This document shows, one piece after another, positions 1-7,080 of a stretch of DNA of 64,000 nucleotides. Location: assembly GCA_946407065.1 (NCBI GenBank), contig CAMJMQ010000001.1:186001-250000 (forward strand), read 5' to 3'. Both the position numbers and the translations under genes were made by a program. The stretch comes from an uncultured Clostridia bacterium. Its GTDB lineage: Bacteria; Bacillota; Clostridia; Oscillospirales; Acutalibacteraceae. The notes beneath the pieces were generated by a model, which saw only the letters and a program-made list of their open reading frames with translations, was not told the origin of the DNA and made no database searches. How positions within the stretch are numbered: position 1 is the stretch's first letter; the number at the start of each line of letters is the position of its first letter.

Positions 1-1
1 A

Positions 2-82
2 ATCACGATTATGGACGCAACGCTCATCCAAAAATGGCTGGGCAATATCACCGTCAACTGCAAAATCGGAGAACCGATATAA
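2..82 (+). CDS. C-terminal end of a dockerin-domain protein (partial)
   Basis: The frame open from the window edge encodes ITIMDATLIQKWLGN and a short tail before TAA at 80-82. The pattern V/I-T-I-x-D-A-T-x-I-Q is the second helix and F-hand half of a type I dockerin repeat, the calcium-binding module that docks secreted enzymes onto cohesin scaffoldins in Ruminococcus and Clostridium. Only the last repeat is visible, so the catalytic or binding part lies outside the window. A strong terminator follows directly. The identification rests on about 26 residues, but the motif is characteristic. Confidence 0.6.
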   Translation: MTIMDATLIQKWLGNITVNCKIGEPI

Positions 83-96
83 GAATACATCAATAA

Positions 97-150
97 AAAT
101 ACGCCTCCTATGTAAGACATAAGCATCTTACCCATAGAAGGCGTATTTTT
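97..150 (+). terminator. Rho-independent terminator after the dockerin gene
   Basis: AATACGCC (98-105) pairs with GGCGTATT (140-147), with further pairing inside (CTATG/CATAG and TAAGA/TCTTA), and a run of T follows. It lies 15 bases after the dockerin stop codon. Confidence 0.75.
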
Positions 151-517
151 GTTTGCTCTTTGCTGATAATGCAGAGCATAAGCATACAAGACCGAATCTG
201 CTTATATTAAGGCTGTCCGGCAATAGCGTTACGATCTATTATTCTCTATATTGAGGGGAAGTGAATTGCATGAAAGAATAATCTTTTGGCAGTTTATCAG
301 GGATGTTGAAAACATGTTGATAAGTCATTTTTAATAGGGGGGATTTTTAGGACACGGTGAAAACTTACTGTTTAAGCCGTTTTCTATCAACTAATAGCAA
401 TGGAATAAGAAAAAACTTCAGTCTCTGAAATATAAAGACAAGGGCGTTTGCGTAAAACTCAAAAATGATTTGTTGAGCTTAATGCACATCTCCTGTTCCT
501 TATATTACCGTTAATGT
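151..517. other. Gene-free stretch, nothing recognised
   Basis: No start codon with a ribosome site and a frame of useful length is seen on either strand. A frame of roughly 37 codons at about 405-515 on the plus strand lacks a start and resembles nothing I know. This is probably decayed sequence at the left border of the mobile region. Confidence 0.4.
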
Positions 518-787
518 CTAACTCGATTGATTCTCCCGAGTAAGGTCTTTTTTTCTATCGCTTTCTTCTTCTCTTTCTGCAAACAGGCGTCGGTTGTACC
601 TTAACAGCTCACTTGATAACTTAAGCAAATCCTGACTTCCTGATCGAAACACGACTACCGTATAATTAATAGATTTATACTTTTGGTATATCGGCTTAAG
701 CAACACCGGCACCTCAGGCGCAGCCGACTCATTCCGATTGAGCCAAATACAGACAAGCTTCTTCTCGATTATTATTTCGCATTTCAT
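518..787 (-). CDS. Small mobile-element-type hypothetical protein
   Basis: An 89-residue soluble protein starting MKCEIIIEKKLVCIWLNRNE, with a middle segment of the form LKPIYQKYKS...TVVVFRSG and a basic, charged C-terminus. From memory, short proteins of this layout (a compact alpha/beta body, VAVF/VVVF strand, then LLRYNRR) are common in clostridial conjugative and integrative elements. No function is established that I know of. The ribosome site is GGGAGG, upstream of the ATG at 787. It fits the mobile character of the left arm, close to the recombinase at 1,900. Confidence 0.55.
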   Translation of the reverse strand: MKCEIIIEKKLVCIWLNRNESAAPEVPVLLKPIYQKYKSINYTVVVFRSGSQDLLKLSSELLRYNRRLFAEREEESDRKKDLTRENQSS

Positions 788-959
788 ACAGTCTACCTCC
801 CGTTTCTATAAATAGTGTTGGCATGAATTCTGATGGTAAACATATAGAATGGTATCGAGGTAATAATCCTATCAATATGTTTATCGATATCTGATTAAAC
901 TGACTCTAAGATTCATCGATTCTCCGATAACCTTCGTCGCATTCCTTTGCAGAATCATC

Positions 960-1127
960 CTATTCCTCAAAATGTATATCAGAGGTGGCATGCATTCTCT
1001 TTTCGATTGTGCACACAACTTTTTCATAGGTGCCATCCTCATGGCATTGTTTTATAAGACGATCAATTTTCTCAGTATTCTGAGAATTGATTTGAGCCCT
1101 TTTAAGCTGATCATATTTGATAAGCAT
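960..1127 (-). CDS. Small charged hypothetical protein (55 aa)
   Basis: The ATG at 1127 follows a textbook AGGAGG six bases upstream and opens a 55-residue frame beginning MLIKYDQLKRAQINSQNTEK and ending in DIHFEE. It is hydrophilic and helical. The same frame stays open further upstream, to an ATG at 1271, but the strong ribosome site argues for the short form. It lies downstream of a small membrane ORF and the rmlB remnant on the same strand. I do not recognise it. Confidence 0.4.
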   Translation of the reverse strand: MLIKYDQLKRAQINSQNTEKIDRLIKQCHEDGTYEKVVCTIEKRMHATSDIHFEE

Positions 1128-1147
1128 AGTTATCCTCCTGAATTCAT

Positions 1148-1345
1148 TTATATTTTTTCCGCTTGGTAAAAGATCCCATGTTGCGATCCAGTGCGACCAT
1201 GTTTTTCCTTGATTAGAATCCATGTAAGAGTCTTGTAATATATAATATGGAAGCCAGTAAGTAAAAAGCATAGCAAAGAAAAAAGCGCTGTAATAAAACA
1301 GGAAAGTAAAAGATTATTCTTGAGGATTTTTTGAAGTCTTATCAT
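1148..1345 (-). CDS. Possible small membrane protein, perhaps frameshifted
   Basis: The ATG at 1345 is preceded by GGAGAG and opens MIRLQKILKNN followed by one clear hydrophobic segment (about residues 12-37). Beyond about residue 40 the frame reads like non-coding sequence (LIKEKHGRTGSQHG). A neighbouring frame starting near 1271 continues with a more protein-like YYILQDSYMDSN...SHWIATWDLLPSG. A single frameshift could join membrane anchor and tail. It starts 50 bases after the truncated rmlB and may be the tail of an old surface-polymer operon. Confidence 0.3.
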   Translation of the reverse strand: MIRLQKILKNNLLLSCFITALFSLLCFLLTGFHIIYYKTLTWILIKEKHGRTGSQHGIFYQAEKI

Positions 1346-1395
1346 GTTGTTTTCTCTCCATTCTGTAGCGATTTGTGTATAGTATCACACTATCG

Positions 1396-1720
1396 TTATC
1401 TATTCCCATACATCTTCTCATAATAATTTTGATACTCACCGCTGATGATCTCCTGCCACCAGTCTTTGTTATCGAGATACCACTGAATTGTCTTTTTGAT
1501 ACCATCCTCAAACTTCGTCTCCGGCAGCCATCCGAGTTCGTTATGGATCTTCGTCGGGTCGATCGCGTAACGCAGATCATGCCCTTTGCGGTCAGTTACG
1601 TATGTAATAAGGCTCTCAGGCTTGCCGAGCTCTTTGCAAATCAGCTTGACAATATCAATATTCGCCATCTCATTGTGACCGCCAACGTTATAAACCTCAC
1701 CAACTCTGCCGTTATGGATC
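1396..1720 (-). pseudogene. rmlB: Truncated 3' end of dTDP-glucose 4,6-dehydratase (second copy)
   Basis: This is the last part of rmlB only, read on the minus strand to TAG. Over 90 residues it differs by one amino acid (N for D in [10 protein letters not shown]) from the full-length RmlB at 15,016-16,035, while many third codon positions differ. So it diverged as a functional gene and is not a fresh duplication. Homology stops abruptly near 1720, in the codon after the NVGG...GRV region; the Rossmann NAD site and catalytic Tyr-x3-Lys are gone. It cannot encode an active enzyme. Confidence 0.85.
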
Positions 1721-1834
1721 TAAGAATACATTTCTCTCTTTGAAAAAAGCTGTTATGTGTAAATCTATCGTGCAACAGTAGAAACAGAAATAAACATTCC
1801 TGCAAAATAAAATCAATAAATTATATAAATGGTC

Positions 1835-1863
1835 TTGATTTTTCTCTTTTAGCGTGTTACAAT
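1835..1863 (+). promoter_or_regulatory. Promoter for the serine recombinase
   Basis: TTGATT (1835-1840), a 17-base spacer and TACAAT (1858-1863) match the vegetative consensus well. They lie about 37 bases before the TTG start at 1900, which has its own ribosome site GAGAGGTGAG. Confidence 0.55.
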
Positions 1864-1899
1864 ATTATCTGTAATAATAAGCAAGAGAGGTGAGTTATA

Positions 1900-4065
1900 T
1901 TGATAGAAAAGTTTGATATTGCGGGGTATTGCCGTATTTCTGTCGATGAGGAGTTGGATCGCGATAATACTTCTATTGAAAATCAGAAGGCGATTATCGA
2001 GGCGTTTGTGAAGGAAAAGTTTCCGGGCAGCACGCTGACTTTCTTTGAGGATCGCGATCGCTCGGGTTACACCTTTGAGCAGCGCGAGGGTTATCAAAAG
2101 ATGCGCAAGCAGCTCTTTGATCGCAAGCTCGACATTATGATAGTCAAGGACTTCTCTCGCTTCTCACGTCGGAACAGTCGTGGTTTAGTTGAGCTGGAAG
2201 ATCTGCGTGATAGTGGCGTTCGCATCATCTCCATCGGAGACAATGTTGACTATCCCAATAATGACGATTGGTTGAAGATTCAGTTCATCTTCCTTGTTAA
2301 CGAGATGCCCGTTACCGACACATCGAAGAAAGTAAGAGCCGTTGTGAAGCGCAAGCAAAAGGACGGTAAGTGGATCTGCGCGGCGCCGTATGGCTACATT
2401 GTCAACGATCAACAGCATTTTGAGATCGTACCGACAGAAGCCGAGATCGTTCGCGAGATCTTTCGACTGTATCAAGAGGGATGGGGTTACAAGAAGATCG
2501 CCAACTACCTGACCGATGAAGGTATCCCCACGCCGCGTATGTCGGAGCGCCAGCGCAAGGAAGCGGAAGGCAAGGAATACAAGCGTGAGGTCAAGGCGTC
2601 ATGGGCGATCGCTACCATCGAAGGAATCTTGAAAAACGATTTCTACATCGGCACGATGCGGTCGAGCAAATATACGCGCAAAAAGATCAACGGCAAGGAC
2701 GTCAAGCGTGATGTGAGCGATCATTATGTCATCGAACATCATCATCAGGAGATCATCAGCTACCGCGAATTTGCGAACGTCAAGGCACTGCTCGAAAGTC
2801 GCTCCAAAAACAACTATCGCGGTCAAAAGAAATACGATAATGTTTACTCGGGATTTCTGGAATGCGGAGACTGCGGCAGCCCGATGTTCGCGCTGAGCCG
2901 TCCGGATCTGAGAGACGCATACCACTGCGGCACATACCATCGCCGCGGTCTGAAAGGCTGTACCAGCCATCACATCCGCGTGCAAAAGCTCGATGAGATC
3001 CTCAAACTTTACATCAAAAAGGTCAGGGATAATTCATCCGAGATGATCGAGCAGCTCAACGCCGATCTGCGCAAAGAGCAAACCGATATCGATGAAACCG
3101 ACCGCGCCGAGGTCAACTTGGAGGAAGTCCTCGCGGATTTGCAGGAAGAGATGAAAGCCACCAAGCGTCAGCGTGTCCGCGATATCATGAAGCATCCCGA
3201 GCGGGAAGAAATGCTGGAGGAAACCTATGACGAGATGGAGGAGGATCTTGCGAAACGGATCGCCGGCATCCGGAACCAAATTGATCTGACTATCAATCGC
3301 AGAAATACGATCATTCGCGTCAACCGCGTTGCAAAGCTCGCGATAGAGGTCTTTGACGATATCTTGAAAAAAGATAAGCTTGACCGTAACGACCTGCAAC
3401 TGATCATCGACAAGATCATCGTGTACGAGGATCATGTGGAAGTCAAACTCAAGGCGGATATCGACAGTCTGCTGAAATGCGGTACTCTTCCCGAGGATTA
3501 TGAGGACGCCGCAAATTTTAAGCAAGGCATCATAAATAGCTTATCAACCACCATCGTTCAGCCCCATAGATATGGAGCGAACAAGGTTTATGATGTCAAT
3601 GTTATCAGTGACGGTGACCCGCTGGAGATTTACACTGCTACGGATGGCGAGGTCATTTTCAAGAAATATTCGCCGGTAGGCGAGTTGAGTGAGTTTGCGG
3701 CGCAGTACGCGGATGTGTTGTCGCGCATCAGCGCGATGCCGACGCTCATCTGTGACCGCGACCATGTGATCGCCGCCGCGGGCGTGAGCAAGCGTGAGTT
3801 TTTGGAGCGTCGCATCACCCCGATCCTCGAGAATTATATGGAGAACCGCCGCAGCTACAGCGCCCATGCGAACTCGGTGGACGAGGTGCAGACCGTGGAG
3901 GGCGTGGAGCATGCCGCCGCGGTCATCTATCCCATCATCGCCGCGGGCGATGTGACAGGCGCGGTCGTAATGCTCAAGGGTGAACGCGTACAAATTCCAA
4001 CGGAAACAGAGCTGAAGCTCGCGCAATCCGCCGCCGCGTTCCTCGGCAAGCAGATGGAAGAATAA
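1900..4065 (+). CDS. Large serine recombinase read in frame into the 3' part of spoVT
   Basis: This is a 721-residue chimera. Residues 1-150 are a serine-resolvase catalytic domain (GYCRIS with nucleophile Ser14; SRFSRRNSRG). Residues about 165-290 are the recombinase DNA-binding domain, and about 325-365 a zinc ribbon with paired cysteines (LECGDCG, YHCGTYHRRGLKGC). A long coiled coil follows at 370-480. From about residue 571 (GDPLEIYT) the sequence becomes the SpoVT C-terminal regulatory part: KKYSP, ICDRD, GVSKREFLERR, then PIIAAGDVTGAVV and a GAF-like end. Large serine recombinases integrate and excise phage or skin-like elements at one short site. The join suggests insertion into spoVT with the recombinase gene abutting the attachment site. 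It uses a TTG start with a good ribosome site. A functional fusion cannot be excluded, but an insertion scar is likelier. Confidence 0.85.
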   Translation: MIEKFDIAGYCRISVDEELDRDNTSIENQKAIIEAFVKEKFPGSTLTFFEDRDRSGYTFEQREGYQKMRKQLFDRKLDIMIVKDFSRFSRRNSRGLVELEDLRDSGVRIISIGDNVDYPNNDDWLKIQFIFLVNEMPVTDTSKKVRAVVKRKQKDGKWICAAPYGYIVNDQQHFEIVPTEAEIVREIFRLYQEGWGYKKIANYLTDEGIPTPRMSERQRKEAEGKEYKREVKASWAIATIEGILKNDFYIGTMRSSKYTRKKINGKDVKRDVSDHYVIEHHHQEIISYREFANVKALLESRSKNNYRGQKKYDNVYSGFLECGDCGSPMFALSRPDLRDAYHCGTYHRRGLKGCTSHHIRVQKLDEILKLYIKKVRDNSSEMIEQLNADLRKEQTDIDETDRAEVNLEEVLADLQEEMKATKRQRVRDIMKHPEREEMLEETYDEMEEDLAKRIAGIRNQIDLTINRRNTIIRVNRVAKLAIEVFDDILKKDKLDRNDLQLIIDKIIVYEDHVEVKLKADIDSLLKCGTLPEDYEDAANFKQGIINSLSTTIVQPHRYGANKVYDVNVISDGDPLEIYTATDGEVIFKKYSPVGELSEFAAQYADVLSRISAMPTLICDRDHVIAAAGVSKREFLERRITPILENYMENRRSYSAHANSVDEVQTVEGVEHAAAVIYPIIAAGDVTGAVVMLKGERVQIPTETELKLAQSAAAFLGKQMEE
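3611..4065 (+). pseudogene. spoVT: 3' part of spoVT downstream of the recombinase join
   Basis: The reading frame from GDPLEIYT to the stop matches stage V sporulation protein T after its AbrB-like DNA-binding arm. SpoVT is a transcription regulator made in the developing forespore under sigma-G control. Present here are the linker (KKYSPVGELSEFAAQYADVL) and the GAF-like sensor. Absent is the first DNA-binding segment, the MKATGIVRRID-type start, which I do not find in 1-3,600. In an intact host it would lie left of the inserted element. Without it this part cannot bind DNA as SpoVT does. Confidence 0.8.
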
Positions 4066-4080
4066 CTCACTATAGTATTT

Positions 4081-4110
4081 CACCCCTCTGTCAAAGAGGG
4101 GTGACTTTTT
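4081..4110 (+). terminator. Rho-independent terminator after spoVT
   Basis: CACCCCTCT pairs with AGAGGGGTG around a short GTCAA loop, followed by TTTTT. It starts 15 bases after the stop codon and is probably the original spoVT terminator. Confidence 0.8.
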
Positions 4111-4157
4111 GTCGTTTTTATGGTATGATTGTCCTATCAAGATGACAGGAGAACGCT

Positions 4158-4997
4158 ATGATATACATCGGATGCCACCTGAGTGTGACCAACGGCTATG
4201 AGGCGATGGGAAAGACCATGTGCGATTTCGGCGGCAACACTTTTGCTTATTTCACCCGCAATCCCCGTGGGGGTCGATCAAAGGACATCATCCCCGAGGA
4301 TGCCGCGGCGCTGAATCGCCTGCTTGAAGACCGGCATTTCGGCAAGCTCGTCGCCCACGGCAGCTACACGATGAACCTGTGCGCGGCAAAGGAATCCACC
4401 CGCCTCAACGGACTGGATATGCTGGAACAGGATATCCAAAGAATGGAATCCTTTCCGCATCAATACTACAATTTCCACCCCGGCGCACATACGGGTCAGG
4501 GCGCTGAGAAAGGGATCGAGCTGATCGCCGAAGCGCTCAACGGCACTCTCTTCCCCGCTATGCGGACGACCGTCCTGCTGGAAACAATGGCGGGCAAGGG
4601 TACGGAGATGGGCAGGAGCTTTGAGGAGTTACGAGCGATCATCGACCGTGTAGAGCTGAAGGACAAGGTCGGGGTATGCTTCGACACCTGTCACGTTTGG
4701 GACGCGGGGTACGATATCGTGAACGACCTTGACGGCGTTCTACGGCACTTTGATGATGTGATTGGTTTAGACAGACTGCGCGCAGTACACTTCAACGACA
4801 GCAAGAACCCCTGCGGTGCGCATAAGGATCGGCACGAAAAGCTCGGTCAGGGCTACATCGGCATGGAGGCGATGAAGCGGATCGCCCTGCATCCCGCCTT
4901 ACAAAACAAACCGTTCATCCTCGAAACGCCGAATGATGATCAGGGCTACATAGCGGAGATCCAGACGGTGAAAGAGTGGATGGAAGAGTCAGCATGA
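4158..4997 (+). CDS. nfo: Endonuclease IV (AP endonuclease)
   Basis: A 279-residue TIM-barrel enzyme of the Nfo family. It cleaves DNA 5' to abasic sites during base-excision repair, using three zinc ions. Visible metal-ligand and family motifs are IGCHLS near the N-terminus, the NFHPGAHTG segment, LLETMAGKGTEMG (Glu ligand), CFDTCHVWDAGYD (Asp-x-x-His), HFNDSKNPCGAHKDRHEKLGQG and the final ILETPND. Length and order are normal, so it should be active. AGGAG lies five bases before the ATG. In spore formers Nfo protects spore DNA under sigma-G, which fits the spoVT neighbour. This is ordinary chromosome between two mobile regions. Confidence 0.95.
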   Translation: MIYIGCHLSVTNGYEAMGKTMCDFGGNTFAYFTRNPRGGRSKDIIPEDAAALNRLLEDRHFGKLVAHGSYTMNLCAAKESTRLNGLDMLEQDIQRMESFPHQYYNFHPGAHTGQGAEKGIELIAEALNGTLFPAMRTTVLLETMAGKGTEMGRSFEELRAIIDRVELKDKVGVCFDTCHVWDAGYDIVNDLDGVLRHFDDVIGLDRLRAVHFNDSKNPCGAHKDRHEKLGQGYIGMEAMKRIALHPALQNKPFILETPNDDQGYIAEIQTVKEWMEESA

Positions 4998-5025
4998 CTT
5001 TACGACAAAAACTTTTTCGGTTGAG

Positions 5026-5066
5026 ATTGCCACGAGGCTGACACACGTGTCAAGCCCCGTGGCAAT
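5026..5066 (+). terminator. Long hairpin after nfo
   Basis: ATTGCCACG pairs with CGTGGCAAT, and inside it GGCT-GACAC pairs with GTGTC-AAGCC. It begins 29 bases after the nfo stop. The T-run after it is short, so it may act together with the next hairpin. Confidence 0.5.
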
Positions 5067-5080
5067 GACTATTTTGAATA

Positions 5081-5113
5081 AAAAGAGAGCAGTCATTGAG
5101 GCTGCTCTCTTTT
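5081..5113. terminator. Bidirectional terminator between nfo and spoVAD
   Basis: AAAAGAGAGCAG (5081-5092) and CTGCTCTCTTTT (5102-5113) form a perfect 12-bp stem with A and T runs on the two sides. It serves the convergent genes nfo (+) and the spoVAD fragment (-). Confidence 0.8.
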
Positions 5114-5114
5114 T

Positions 5115-5508
5115 CTATTCCGCACGGATATTGATCAGGTGAGCGATGGAGGGAATGGTCTGCTTTTGCATGACAGTGGTGGGGCTGAGCAAGGCACCTG
5201 TCGGGATAAACAGGATATTGCGGAAGGTGCCCTCGCGCATTTTGTCGAGGATATAGCCGCACAGCACCGAGGCGCAGCATCCGCAGCCCGAGCCGCCGGC
5301 GTGGACGTCCTGATCCTCATCAAAGATCATCACGCCGCAGTCGCTGTGGCGCTCGCCGAGCTCGACGCCTTTTTCACTGAGCAGATCATGCAGTAATCGT
5401 GTGCCTACCCGACCGAGGTCGCCGGTGAAGATCATATCATAATCCTCCACCTCGGTCTCGGACGCGCTCAGATAGCGGTAGATGGTGTCCGCGGCAGCGG
5501 GTGTTAGT
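5115..5508 (-). pseudogene. spoVAD: 3' part of spoVAD (stage V sporulation protein AD)
   Basis: SpoVAD is a thiolase-like protein of the SpoVA channel that loads dipicolinic acid into spores. The fragment covers the last third: TPAAADTIYRY, YDMIFTGDLGRVG, DCGVMIFD, QDVHAGGSGCGCCASVLCGY, FIPTGALLSPTT and SIAHLINI, all family hallmarks, ending at TAG near 5115. Homology stops near 5505: upstream codons (GFVPSIPL) no longer match, and the first two thirds are not found anywhere in this window. The open frame continues to an ATG at 5600 with unrelated sequence. The break coincides with the left edge of the second mobile region. Confidence 0.85.
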
Positions 5509-5652
5509 GGTATACTGGGAACAAATCCGAGGGTTGCGGGGCTAAAAATGCACAAAAATTGCCATCTTGAATCCAAAAATCTACTTGAGAGGAGGTGCAC
5601 TGTCCGCTCCCTCGGACTGACGAAAAACTCATATTACGAAAGGAAAATCACC

Positions 5653-5934
5653 ATGCCCGAAACAAAACTCACGATCAATTCGAAAACACTGTTCCCGATC
5701 GAACATCTCAAAGAACAACTCAAGGAAGCGCTGAAGATCGCTCACGACCTCTCCCCTGCCATCATCACTCAGCATAATCGCCCTGCCTACGCGATCGTGC
5801 GGCTGGATGAAGCGTACGCGATACCGAAGGACAGCACTGATACAAACGAACTGCTCAACGATCAGATCAAGGCTGCACAGAAGGCGGCGAACGGAACAAT
5901 CACCTTTGAACCTTACTGGTGGGAGAAGCTGTGA
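5653..5934 (+). CDS. Phd/YefM-like antitoxin-type protein
   Basis: 93 residues from the ATG at 5653 (GAAAGGA ribosome site), beginning MPETKLTINSKTLFPIEHLK. The segment LSPAIITQHNRPAYAIVRLDEA is the beta-hairpin pattern of the Phd/YefM fold (antitoxin that binds its own operator and neutralises a partner toxin). The C-terminus (YWWEKL) would be the toxin-binding tail. No toxin gene lies next to it on either side. It could be an orphan antitoxin or a stabiliser of the surrounding element. Confidence 0.6.
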   Translation: MPETKLTINSKTLFPIEHLKEQLKEALKIAHDLSPAIITQHNRPAYAIVRLDEAYAIPKDSTDTNELLNDQIKAAQKAANGTITFEPYWWEKL

Positions 5935-6076
5935 AAACTCAATCAGAAATACTATCCGATAAAGAAATTTCTCCTGTTGATACTCTCGTTTCATCATAGT
6001 ATAATAAACATATACTGTTTCTGATTACCTCTTATCTTCCTAATCCAGATCATATTACGAGAAAGGAGAACTGAAC

Positions 6077-6304
6077 ATGAATTGCTTCTTCTGCAAAGGG
6101 TCTATGAAACCCTCTACCACCACCCACTTTGTTGACTTAAAGAAATGCATGATCATCGTTAAAAATGTTCCCTGTTGGGAGTGTGAGCATTGCGGCGAGA
6201 TTCTCCTAGATGATGAAGTTGTCGCTAGGCTGGATTCGATCATCAAGAAGGTAAGCGAATTTGTAACAGAAATAGCGGTTGTCGAATATGATACTGCCGC
6301 GTAA
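6077..6304 (+). CDS. YgiT/MqsA-type zinc-finger protein
   Basis: 75 residues with two Cys-x2-Cys pairs: CFFC at the N-terminus and CEHC around residue 37, separated by VKNVPCWECEHCGE. This is the zinc-binding fold of YgiT-type proteins and the N-terminal half of MqsA antitoxins. The helix-turn-helix half of MqsA is absent, so it belongs to the short YgiT class that often pairs with a small DUF4258-type toxin. No such partner is visible here. AGAAAGGAG precedes the ATG. Confidence 0.75.
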   Translation: MNCFFCKGSMKPSTTTHFVDLKKCMIIVKNVPCWECEHCGEILLDDEVVARLDSIIKKVSEFVTEIAVVEYDTAA

Positions 6305-6369
6305 GCCATAATTCTTCAGCGAGTCGAATAAATCGGCTCGCTTGTTTTTATCTGTATAATAATATGATA

Positions 6370-6420
6370 TTGACAAATATCGGGTATCCGTATAATATAT
6401 AGGATATATTTATCCTATAT
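6370..6420 (+). promoter_or_regulatory. Promoter with a perfect palindrome, probable antitoxin operator
   Basis: TTGACA (6370-6375) is followed by TATAATAT (6391-6398). Overlapping and just after the -10 box is a perfect 10-bp inverted repeat, ATATAGGATA (6397-6406) and TATCCTATAT (6411-6420), ending 16 bases before the antitoxin-like gene. The position is that of an autorepressor operator, as expected for Phd-family regulation. Confidence 0.6.
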
Positions 6421-6435
6421 TATGAGGTGATATTG

Positions 6436-6681
6436 ATGTATATTGATACGAATACGATATTTTCGATGACGCAGGCAAATCAGAACTTCTCTCAGGTTGC
6501 GAAAACGGCGGAAAAGAAAGGTGAGGCGATCATCTTCAAGAACAATAAACCAAAGTATCTTGTTATCAATATCGAGAAAAATGGCTCCCTTCTTGAGTTG
6601 AGCGAGGATGAGAAGATCGATATTGTTGCAAGAAGAATTCTTGAAAAATATCTTCCGGCGTTTAAGGAGCTGGCGAAATAA
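6436..6681 (+). CDS. Phd/YefM family antitoxin
   Basis: 81 residues. The ATG at 6436 is preferred over upstream GTG and TTG codons because GAGGTG at 6424-6429 is then correctly spaced. The N-terminal half (FSMTQANQNFSQVAKTAEKKGEAII, then NNKPKYLVIN) is the DNA-binding dimer fold of Phd/YefM antitoxins, with the typical N-F-S-Q-V motif. The C-terminal half is a helical tail. A palindromic operator lies directly upstream. The expected toxin (Doc, YoeB or RelE type) is missing: the next gene encodes a DUF2442 protein. Confidence 0.8.
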   Translation: MYIDTNTIFSMTQANQNFSQVAKTAEKKGEAIIFKNNKPKYLVINIEKNGSLLELSEDEKIDIVARRILEKYLPAFKELAK

Positions 6682-6739
6682 TTGGATTACGTATCAAATA
6701 ACTAAGCTGATAAAAAAATATAAAAGGGGAATGTCGAAC

Positions 6740-7033
6740 ATGAAATCTCTTAACGAAATAGCGTATGCGGAGAATGAACGGGAAATGATTAAAGTTGTTG
6801 ACGTGTGTGCTTTGCCGGATCATATGCTGCACGTCAAGTTCTCTGACGGAGAGATCAAAGAAGTAAACTTTAAAATATACTTGGAGGGGTCGGCATTTGC
6901 TCCTCTCAAAGACGAAGAAGTATTCAAATGGTTATATGTTGAGCGGGGAATCCCGATGTGGTGCGACGGTACGATAGATATTGCTCCCGAACGATTATAT
7001 GAGGACGGTATCCCGATCGATAATGTTGAATGA
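6740..7033 (+). CDS. DUF2442-type protein
   Basis: 97 residues beginning MKSLNEIAYAENEREMIKVV. The core reads MLHVKFSDGEIKEVNF, then FAPLKDEEVFKWLYVE and IDIAPERLYEDG, matching the DUF2442 pattern (x-V-x-F-x-D-G, F-x-x-L, and W/I-x-x-D-I-A-P-x-x-L-Y). DUF2442 genes are usually beside a DUF4160 gene as a possible toxin-antitoxin pair; no DUF4160 gene is present. The ATG at 6740 has AGGGGA nine bases upstream. It sits 58 bases after the Phd gene, probably in the same transcript. Confidence 0.75.
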   Translation: MKSLNEIAYAENEREMIKVVDVCALPDHMLHVKFSDGEIKEVNFKIYLEGSAFAPLKDEEVFKWLYVERGIPMWCDGTIDIAPERLYEDGIPIDNVE

Positions 7034-7039
7034 TAAAGA

Positions 7040-7080
7040 AAGATCCCATTCGTTTTTACGGATGGGATCTTATCTTTTTT
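7040..7080 (+). terminator. Rho-independent terminator after the DUF2442 gene
   Basis: AAGATCCCAT (7040-7049) pairs with ATGGGATCTT (7062-7071), followed by a T-rich run at 7074-7080. It ends the plus-strand small-gene group. Confidence 0.8.

Noticed and set aside
1375..1743. Plus-strand open frame of 122 codons opposite the rmlB remnant
   Set aside because: It is antisense to the conserved rmlB 3' end and resembles no protein; the minus-strand reading is clearly the real one.
2599..4140. Several long minus-strand frames within the first recombinase and spoVT
   Set aside because: They lie opposite unmistakable recombinase and SpoVT motifs, without ribosome sites or recognisable domains.
5115..5600. 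spoVAD fragment as a complete small gene starting at 5,600
   Set aside because: The residues before TPAAAD do not match SpoVAD, and the protein would lack two thirds of the family. It is a truncated gene.
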